Assembly: GCF_902774605.1 (NCBI RefSeq)
Contig: NZ_CACYJE010000007.1
Location: forward strand, 1-64,000
Source of the DNA: an uncultured Methanobrevibacter sp.
Lineage (GTDB): Archaea; Methanobacteriota; Methanobacteria; Methanobacteriales; Methanobacteriaceae
DNA length: 64,000 nt
Reading direction: 5' to 3'
Under the pieces are notes generated by a model that saw nothing but the letters and a program-made list of their open reading frames with translations, did not search any database and was not told the DNA's origin. Made by a program: the position numbers and the translations under genes. This document shows positions 53,255 to 62,300 of this stretch, in pieces (the first letter of the stretch is position 1; every line of letters starts with the position of its first letter).

Positions 53255-54733
53255 TTACGTGTTGTAATAATTTTTGTTTATTGCAGGCAACTTGGCGAAG
53301 ATAATCGGCACAATAATCAGCACTGCTGTTAGGATGAGCATTATTGTTGTGCTCAAACCGTCCGCTGTCTTTGCGGTTGAAAGGATTCCCTGAATCCAAA
53401 GTCCGGCAATACAGATTGGCAGAATGTATTTGATTGCCGCTTTCCAGGTTTTGCCCACTTTAATGTTGGAGTTTTCATTCAATGTTTCGATTAAATCATC
53501 GAACTTGTAAATCCAACCGAAGATGATGCATTCAAGGAGCACTGCAAAGAGCAATGCGAAATTGTTCAGGTATGCATCGAAGACTCCAAGTATTGTGCTT
53601 CCGATACCGGTTGCAAAAATGCAGGATATCAAAAATCCGATTATGCACACAACAGTGGCTGTCTTTTTACGCTCAATGAGGAATTTCTCTGATATTGAGT
53701 AGCACACTCCCTCTAGAAGCGCAATCACAGAGGTGATTCCAGCAAAGAGTATGCATATGAAGAACAACGGTCCGACCACGTATGCCGCCGGTCCCATTGT
53801 GTTGAACACTTGAGGGAACACTACAAACGCAAGGCCTGTTCCTTCGGTTACAAGCTCGTTGAATGGTATTCCTGAGGATAGTGTCATGAATCCTAGAATT
53901 GAGAATATTCCGATTGAGTTGAACACTTCAAAACCTGAGTTTGAGAATGCAACGATTATTGCATTGTCAACGAGTTTGGATCCTTCCGGAAGGTAGCTTG
54001 CATAGGTCATTGCAATCGCCATACCTAAACTCAGTGAAAATACGATTTGACCGAATGCGGCCAGCCACACGTCCAGGTTTGTCAGTGCACTCCAGTCCGG
54101 TGTGAAAATCTGAGTGTATCCGATTGATGCTCCCGGAAGTGTCAATGAGAATATTACGATTCCAACCACTATCAAACATAAGAGCGGTAGTAATATCTGA
54201 CTTACTTTACCGATTCCGTCATTCAAGTCCCTTTTGATGATTGCCCATGCAATGAACCATATGATGAATACGGACACCAGCACGTTAGGGACTATGGTGA
54301 ACAGTCCGGACATTGAGTCTGTTGCATGCAGTACGTTGTTTGCAAAGTACAGGTCAGGGTTTGCGCCCCATGCCTTTGTGAAGCTTAATATGATGTATAT
54401 GAAGTCCCATCCCACTACACAAACATAGTATGTTGTTATTAAAAATACGATCAATAAGATTAACCATGCTATTGGTTCTAATTTTCCTTTGATGGAGTAT
54501 AATATTCTTGCAATGGATTTCTTGAACTTGAATCCGACAGCGTATTCCACAAGAACAAATGAGATTCCTAAAAGAAATAGTGAAACTATGTATGGAATCA
54601 TGAATGATCCTCCACCGTTGGAGTAGAGCACGTTTGGGAAACGCCATATGTTTCCAAGCCCGACGGCTGAACCAATCATTGCCATCATGAATGCAAGATT
54701 ACTATTCCATTCCTGTTTTTTAGTTTCTGTCAT
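53255..54733 (-). CDS. Sodium-dependent SNF-family transporter
   Basis: A 492-residue neurotransmitter:sodium symporter family member with about eleven membrane segments, probably taking up an amino acid with Na+. The NSS signature is in MIGSAVGLGNIWRFPNVLYSNGGGSF at about residues 15-40, with the sodium-site residues of helix 1; SLGMAIAMTYASYLP and the helix-8 region (VIALLEGVCYSI) also match. The substrate cannot be told. GTGATAAA precedes the ATG. Confidence 0.93.
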   Translation of the reverse strand: MTETKKQEWNSNLAFMMAMIGSAVGLGNIWRFPNVLYSNGGGSFMIPYIVSLFLLGISFVLVEYAVGFKFKKSIARILYSIKGKLEPIAWLILLIVFLITTYYVCVVGWDFIYIILSFTKAWGANPDLYFANNVLHATDSMSGLFTIVPNVLVSVFIIWFIAWAIIKRDLNDGIGKVSQILLPLLCLIVVGIVIFSLTLPGASIGYTQIFTPDWSALTNLDVWLAAFGQIVFSLSLGMAIAMTYASYLPEGSKLVDNAIIVAFSNSGFEVFNSIGIFSILGFMTLSSGIPFNELVTEGTGLAFVVFPQVFNTMGPAAYVVGPLFFICILFAGITSVIALLEGVCYSISEKFLIERKKTATVVCIIGFLISCIFATGIGSTILGVFDAYLNNFALLFAVLLECIIFGWIYKFDDLIETLNENSNIKVGKTWKAAIKYILPICIAGLWIQGILSTAKTADGLSTTIMLILTAVLIIVPIIFAKLPAINKNYYNT

Positions 54734-54962
54734 TTTATCACTTAAATCTAATACTTAGTATATTGGTTTTTGAAGTTTATATATTATTAGTATTGGATTG
54801 CAATAAAACAGTGTTGATTTATTCTAATTTTGTTGAATGTTTTCATATTCGGTTATTTTTTCATTTGAATAATATTCGTTTGAAAAAAATTAGTGAAATT
54901 AAATATTAAAACTATAAATTATTTAAAGTGTTCATATTGAATTGTTTAAAAAATAAGTAAGT

Positions 54963-54982
54963 AATGAGAGAAGTCTCTCATT
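54963..54982 (-). terminator. Terminator after the nucleotidyltransferase-domain gene
   Basis: AATGAGAG (54963-54970) and CTCTCATT (54975-54982) form an 8-bp stem with an AAGT loop, 8 bp beyond the stop codon of the minus-strand gene. Confidence 0.65.
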
Positions 54983-54989
54983 GAAATGT

Positions 54990-56063
54990 TTAAGCGGGAC
55001 TTTCCTTAAGCTTCACGTACTCGTCAATCGCTTCACGGGTGGTTCCGACAACCAATCGGTAATGTGAATCCTCACCATTTATGATGACCTTCTCCACCTT
55101 GCCCTTGGCGATGACATGCTCGCCGTCAACCACTTCACCGGCATAGGTGTGGGTGAATGAAACGATTTCGGTCAACGGATAATCGACTCCGTCCAGGTGC
55201 TGAACGTTTTCAATGGTGTATAGGGACGGATTGTCGTATGCCCCAAGAGCGCTTACGATATCGCATTCAATCTGCTCGATTCCCTGCGGTTCATATATGG
55301 TATCTCCCCATTCCCCGAGGATTTCATCATAGTCCCTTGTGGCCAGGATGTCGAATAGGGTTCCGTTTATTGTTCCACGGTTCGCCTTCCTGTTCTCATA
55401 CCATTTGAACTCCTCTTTTGTGAGGCTTTCATCGAACATTCTCTTGTCATAGACGAATTCCCAGTAATCGTCTGTTATGCCCTCAACAGTAATGTGCTTG
55501 TCGATTTGCTCAATATACACTTCATTTCCACGGTATTTCTTGAATGTTTCGATTGCTCTTCTGTGGTTTTCAAGCCCGTAGACTACAAAGTCCAAGTCGG
55601 ACACGTCGCTTTTCTGAAGCCCAGGCAGGATTGAGCCTGAGATTCCCAGATGGTCATAGGGGATATCGGCCAGGTAGTGGAAGAAGTCAGCCACATCCAT
55701 AAGCTTTGAGATGAGCTCTGGATTTTTAACCTCTCCTCCATTGTCGAATGTGTCCTTGAGACCTAATAATCGTTCATCTGGTTTGATGATTCTTTCCACC
55801 TTGTCCAGTGGCACTCCCATCATCTCAACGTTTGTGATGTCGCAGAAGTACAGGTAATCCGGGTGGTTTTCACGTAAGTATGAGTATGCTTCCTCAGACC
55901 CTACCTTGCGGTATCTTTTGCCGTTTTTTTCACGGTCTCCTTCAGGATCTGGAATGTATCTTAAAAATGAGTTCACCTTATCTTGTGGGTGAATGTAGTT
56001 TGTTGAAGCGAAGTACATATCATCGCTAGTGTAGATAAAGTCTCTTGTTCTAACTGGTTTCAT
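54990..56063 (-). CDS. Nucleotidyltransferase-domain protein of unknown function
   Basis: A 357-residue cytosolic protein. Residues about 140-165, HLGISGSILPGLQKSDVSDLDFVVYG, show the pattern G-S-x(n)-D-x-D of pol-beta-type nucleotidyltransferases, and a third acidic residue may lie in the later strands. The N-terminal region contains a KVGSEEAYSYLRENHPDYLYF segment and the C-terminal third (from about residue 270) a beta domain. Such proteins are common in methanogens but no substrate is known to me. An AGGAG site precedes the ATG. It is a single gene. Confidence 0.75.
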   Translation of the reverse strand: MKPVRTRDFIYTSDDMYFASTNYIHPQDKVNSFLRYIPDPEGDREKNGKRYRKVGSEEAYSYLRENHPDYLYFCDITNVEMMGVPLDKVERIIKPDERLLGLKDTFDNGGEVKNPELISKLMDVADFFHYLADIPYDHLGISGSILPGLQKSDVSDLDFVVYGLENHRRAIETFKKYRGNEVYIEQIDKHITVEGITDDYWEFVYDKRMFDESLTKEEFKWYENRKANRGTINGTLFDILATRDYDEILGEWGDTIYEPQGIEQIECDIVSALGAYDNPSLYTIENVQHLDGVDYPLTEIVSFTHTYAGEVVDGEHVIAKGKVEKVIINGEDSHYRLVVGTTREAIDEYVKLKESPA

Positions 56064-56362
56064 AAAAATTAACTCCTATAATATATATTATATGGGCTTT
56101 GGGTTTTTTAATCATTATGATTTGAAAAATTCATGATTGATGATGATGAGATATTGTGCAACGTTTAGCGTATATTGATATTGTTGTACATATCAACACA
56201 TAAACAATTGTTATGTGTATGAATAATTTTTATTTATTGAAACAATGTATCATTTCATATATAAAAATGTTTATTTTTTGTACAATGGCATATGTTTATA
56301 TATTACGATAACCAATATAACAGCTGTATAAACGAAAATCTAGTATGTTAGATATTTGTTAA
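56064..56362 (+). promoter_or_regulatory. Upstream control region of the giant adhesin gene
   Basis: About 300 bp without a gene. It has an inverted repeat TGATA/TATCA (56176-56180/56191-56195), a perfect 8-bp pair ACACATAA/TTATGTGT (56196-56203/56211-56218) around a CAATTG centre, and a TATA-like TTTATATATT at 56295-56304, about 75 bp before the start codon. A long 5' leader of about 45 bases with a strong GGAGGT ribosome site at 56365-56370 is expected. Confidence 0.5.
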
Positions 56363-56377
56363 TTGGAGGTTAAATTT

Positions 56378-59300
56378 ATTAAATCAAAAATTTTTATTGC
56401 TTGTATACTATTAATTACATTATGTTCACTAACTGCAATCGCTGCTAGTGATGCCGATAATACAGTTGCAAGCGCAAATGATGAAAACTTGACGGTTCAA
56501 ACAAGCACACAGGATAGTGCTCTTGTCGAACAGTCAAATCAAGAAATTGTGAACACGGAACAAGACGCTGAAAGCAGTCAAGGGGATGTGCTTTCGGCAA
56601 GTTCTGATGAGGAGGTTTTAAGTGGCACACAAACTCAATTGAAAAATTTGATAAGTAATGAGGGTAATTATCTCGAATTGCATGAGGATTATTCAGTTTC
56701 ATCTTATATATCCATATATAATAAAAATGGTTTAGTTATAGATGGTAAAGGCCATACTATTGATGCGAATCGGGCATCAGGTATTTTCAATATTGCTAGC
56801 TCTTGTATAAATATGACTTTTAAGAATATTAAATTTATTAATTCAGCTGACACTGCAATTGTTTTTGAACATGATGGTGAATCTATTCAAGCTTCATTTT
56901 GTTTTATTAATTGTACATTTGAAAATAATACTGGATATAATGGTGCTGTAATAAGGGCAACAAAATTTAATGGGTTCTTGAACATTACTAATTCCACAAG
57001 TTATGGAAATAGTGCTTATAGAGGAGCGTTTTATTATTCATCTTCTTCTGCAGGCGTGACTAATAAAATTAAACTAAACCTTATAAACTCTTCATTTACT
57101 GAAAACAATGTATCTGGTGATGGAGGAAGTGTATATGTGATGTGGACTACGGATATTAATATCATATCTTCAATTTTCACCCGTAACCATGGTTATCAAG
57201 GCGGAGCGATAAGGACTAATACTGATATAAAAGTTGATGGAAGTAAGTTTTATTCAAATGAAGCTTCTTATGAAGGAGGTTGCATTTTTATCGGAAGAAG
57301 TAATAATTTTGAAATAAAGGATTCCTACTTTGAAGGTAATTCTGCATACAGGAGAGGCGGTGCACTTTTCACTTATGGTGCTACAATTGAAAATTCTAAC
57401 TTTGTTAACAATAATGTAAGTCTTACTCGACCGAGCAGTGATGATGAGGTAGGTAGAGGAGGAGTTTTTTATTCTAGACAGGAAAGTGTCACATTTAGAG
57501 ATTGTAAATTTTCGGATAATGTCGCACGAGAAGGTGGTGCAATTTCAGTAGATTATAGAGTTGCCACTTTATCAACACATAACTGTGAATTTAATAATAA
57601 TTTTGCTACAGACTATGGTGGTGCCATTTCCAGCCGTGTAAAAGGTACAACAGCAGTGACATATTCTAAATTCAATAATAATTCTGCTAGATATGGTGGA
57701 GCTATTGCAACAGGTTATGAAAAGGGCATTACAACTGGAAGATTTGAAATGCATGACTCTGATTTTACTAATAATAAAGCTTCCGTTAATGGGGGTGCAC
57801 TTCATTTAGAAACAACTAATTCTGTAGTTGATACTTCTAGATTTACTGACAACACTGCATATATGGGTGGTGCAATTTATTGGGATGGTAATGGTGGTTT
57901 AATTGATAACTCTAATTTTGAATCAAATACTGCCAATAATGGTGTTTCAGTGTACTGGAAAGCAAATAATGGTGAAATTACCCGATCTATATTTAATGAG
58001 AATAATCCTGCAGGTGGTGCTGTTTACTGGGAAGGTACAGGTGGAAAAATATCTACTTCTACTTTTAATGGAACTAAAATGATTTATATTCCTAGTGCTG
58101 GGTCTGTTGTTCTCACATCAAATATTCAAAATTCAAGTTCTTATGATGGATCTTCCGTTTATCTGGAAGGTAAGGCATCATTTTCTTTAAATGAATTTAT
58201 GAATGCAATTTACAATAAGGGAGTGATTTTATCCGAAACCTACATGACAACTTTAAATAATATTACTGTTGTCACTAATGTTAATTCATTGCCTGTGTTC
58301 TCACGTATTGAAGATGATAACGGAAACCCTATTAAGGTTGATGATGCTATAATCATTTTTTATGATAACGGTAATCAATTGACAACCACATTCAATCATA
58401 CTGATTATGTGTCATCTGTAAGCAATCTTGCTATTGGGCTCCATAATTTCACATCTTCAGGTTATAAAACTGCCAATTTCAACAATATTGCTCTTAAAAA
58501 TGGTGCAATATTATATTTGATGATGAATCTTACTGTCAATCAGACAAATTATGGTGAAAAGGTTGTATTCACAACAACTTTAATCAACACCACTTTAAAT
58601 GGTACTATTGATTTGCATATTAATGATGTAGTCTATAATGTTCCTCTTATTAATGGTGTTGCTGAATTGACTTTATATAATATGGCTCCTAATGAGTATA
58701 TAGTTACTGCGATATATGAGGAATATAATCAGACATTAAATGTTAATGTCACTATTGATGTTCAACTGCGTAATAGTACAATAAATGTTACTGCTAATAA
58801 TATTACCTATGGTGGAGTTGTCACTATTAATGTTACTGCTACTAACGGTACAAGTGGTAAGGTTTACATATTTGTTAACAATAGGATGTATACTGTAACT
58901 TTAAAGAATAGTACTGCACAACTTAACCTTACTAATTTGCCAGGTGGTGATTATACTGTATATGCTGTATATAATGGTGATGTGAACTTTAATGGTTGTA
59001 ATAATAATACTGCATTCAGTGTTACTAAGCAAAATGTAACCATAAACATTACTGCTAAGGATATAGAAATGGGGCAAACTGCTATTATAAATATTATATT
59101 GCCTAATGATGCAAATGGTACTTCACATGTTTATGTGGATGGTACTGCATATCATTTCACTAAACAAAATATTGCATTTAATGTTACTAGTTTAACTCCA
59201 GGTAATCATACTGTAAGGGTGATATATGATGGTGATGATAAATACTTGCTAGGTTCCAACAGTACTACATTTGAAGTAAAGAAAAATGTTATTGGTCTTA

Positions 59301-62300
59301 ATATAGTTGCTCAGGATATTTATGTTGGTGATAATGCAACTATTAGAGTTGACTTTACTGGTCTATTTAATGCTACTGGTCTTGTACTGTTAACGGTTAA
59401 TGGTGTTCAATATTATACTTATGCGAATAATACAAATGCAACATTCGTAATTTCCAATCTTCCATATGGAAAATATAACGTAACTGCCACATATTTGGAA
59501 GATGATATATATTATGCTGCTAATACTAGTGGATCTTTCATGGTTAATTATGTGAAAATTAATCCAGTGTTTAATTATTCAGTAGATGATGACTTGAATG
59601 TGATTGCAAATGTGACTGTTCCAATTGATGCGAACGGTGACATTATTATTGAGGTTGATGGTAAAAACTACACTTCAGATATTGTAAAAGGCAAATTCAG
59701 TGTACCGATTAATGGTTTGGAAGGTGGAGAATATCCTGTTAAAATCTACTTCGCAAATGACACTAGATATCTTGCAGTAAATACTACTGGAAAAATTATT
59801 TTGAAAAAAGTTAAACCTACTATTCACATTGATTCAGAGCATATTTTTGTTGGTGATAATGCAACAATTACCGTGCGTCTTCCAAGTGATGCAACTGGTA
59901 ATGTGACAATAACCATTAACAATAATAATTACACTGAATCCATTGTAAATGGAAGTGCAGTGTTTAATGTATCAGGTTTGCCTCATGGTAATTATACCGT
60001 TGTTGCAAATTACACTGGGGATAGAAAATATTATGCTAATGTAGAGGATGAGGTATTGATTGTTAGAAAAGTGGATCCTAACCCTTATTCATACATTAGT
60101 GTTGATGATATTTTTGTAGGTGAAATTGCAACATTTAACATTACAATGCCAAGTGATTTAACCGCAAAAATCAATCTGACCGTACAGGGCATTACACATG
60201 TTGTTGACATTATAAATGGTTCTGGACAAATCAACATCTCCGATCTAAAAGAGGGCCTTCCAGTTCCAGTTCACGCATCATTCTTGGGTAATGATAAGTA
60301 TCTCGGATGTGAAAGGGATTATACTAGATTCTCAGTTCACAAGATTACAAACTATCCGATTAACATAACTGCTACTACAAATTCAACTAGCGCTAATATT
60401 ACTGTCATATTGCCGAGCGATGCAAACGGTCCGGGTAATATTACTATTGATAATAGGGTTTTCCAGGTCACTTATGTCAACGGTAAGGCGAATGTCACTG
60501 TTGATGAATTAGTTTCAGGTCAGCAGTATGTTGTTAATGCAACATTTGCAGGTGATGATAAATACACTGAGGGTGGTGCAAGTAAAACATTAAACAGTAA
60601 TAAAACATTGGATTATAATTTCACAGCTGCTGCTAAGGATATTGTTGTTGGTCAAACCGCATATATTAATGTTTACCTGCCAAACATTACCAATGGAACA
60701 ATAACAATCAGGGTTCCTGGAAGGACTCCATATACTATAAATGTTAATGAGACATTTGTTAATGGAACCTATGATCTTCCAGTCTATAACTTGGCGGCTG
60801 GATCATACACTTGTTATGTAACATATAATGGTAATGACATGTATGAAGCAAGTACTAGGTCAGGTACACTTGTGGTTTCTAAAATCCACACTTCTCCGGG
60901 CATCAACTTTAATACCACTTACGTGGGTCAAAATCTTACTATTCAGGTTACTTTGCCTAGTGATTCAAATGGTACTGTGAATATTACAATTGATGGTAAG
61001 GTTTATAATGCTACCGTGGTTAACGGAACTGCTTATGTTAATGTTCCGGGATTGGCTGCTGATACATATGAGGCCAGTTTATTCTATAGTGGTAATGAGA
61101 AATATGATAATCGTACCCAAAAATTCCCAGTGACAATTTTAAAAGTCCGTGACTTCCTATTTGACCTTGGAACTATTGACATTAAAGTTGGGGATAATGA
61201 AACAATCACTATAAGATTGCCTTCAGACATTGATGTAAATGTGACAATCACTATACCTGGCACCGATTATATTGATAAGGTTATTCAACTAACCAATGGT
61301 ACTGCCACATTCAATGCTACAGGATTTAAGATTGGAAGGTATAATGTAACTGCAAGCATTAAGGATAGTGTAAAATATATTGATCGTTCTGTAATTGGAT
61401 ACTTCACTGTTTCAGCTATTGATGATTATTTATTCAGATTGCGTGATGTAAACACAACAATCGTTAGGGATAATATCACTTTCGTATTGGAGTTGCCTGA
61501 AGATGCAACTGGTAATGCAACCGTATTCATCTTTGGTGAAAATTACACTGCTGAAGTTAAAAATGGTGTTGCTACAATCAAGGTGCCTACTACTGCACAG
61601 GGCAATTATCAATTTACAATCAGTTTTGAAGAGGAAGGAAAATATGTTTATAAATCACAATCTGGATATGCATTTGTTGTTAAAACAAATCCTAATGTGA
61701 ACTTGGTATATAATGCTAGTGTAAATGTTGATGAGAGTGTTACAATTACTTTCGTTCTTGATAAGGATGCGACTGGAAACGTGTCTGTTACCAGTCGTGG
61801 TGTGACATACACTGCTAAATTGGTTAATGGTTCTGCTAATGTGACTATTAATGGATATCCAGTGGCTTCTGCATATTCTCCACATATGTCCTACACTGGT
61901 GATGATAAATATAATCCTTACTCAGATACTATCAAGATTACTGCTCATAAAGTTAGTGATTATAATATTACTGTGAATGTTTCCAATATCACTGTTGATG
62001 ATGTGGAATTGGTTAATATTTCTATTCCAAGTGATGCAACTGAGGACGTGTTGGTATCTGGAAACTTCTCAAACAACACATTTTCAGTAAAACTCAACAA
62101 AGGAAATGCAACATTCATTATTAAGGATTTGCCTGCTGGAACTTACTTTATTAATGTAAGGTATCAAGGGTATCAAAAATATGAAGATAAGAATGTGACT
62201 AAAATATTTAGAGTGGATAAGGTTGTTCCACCTATAGCAATCGAATTTGTGAACAATGACACTATTGTTGTTAGATTGCCTGAGCTTGCTAATGGTCTTG

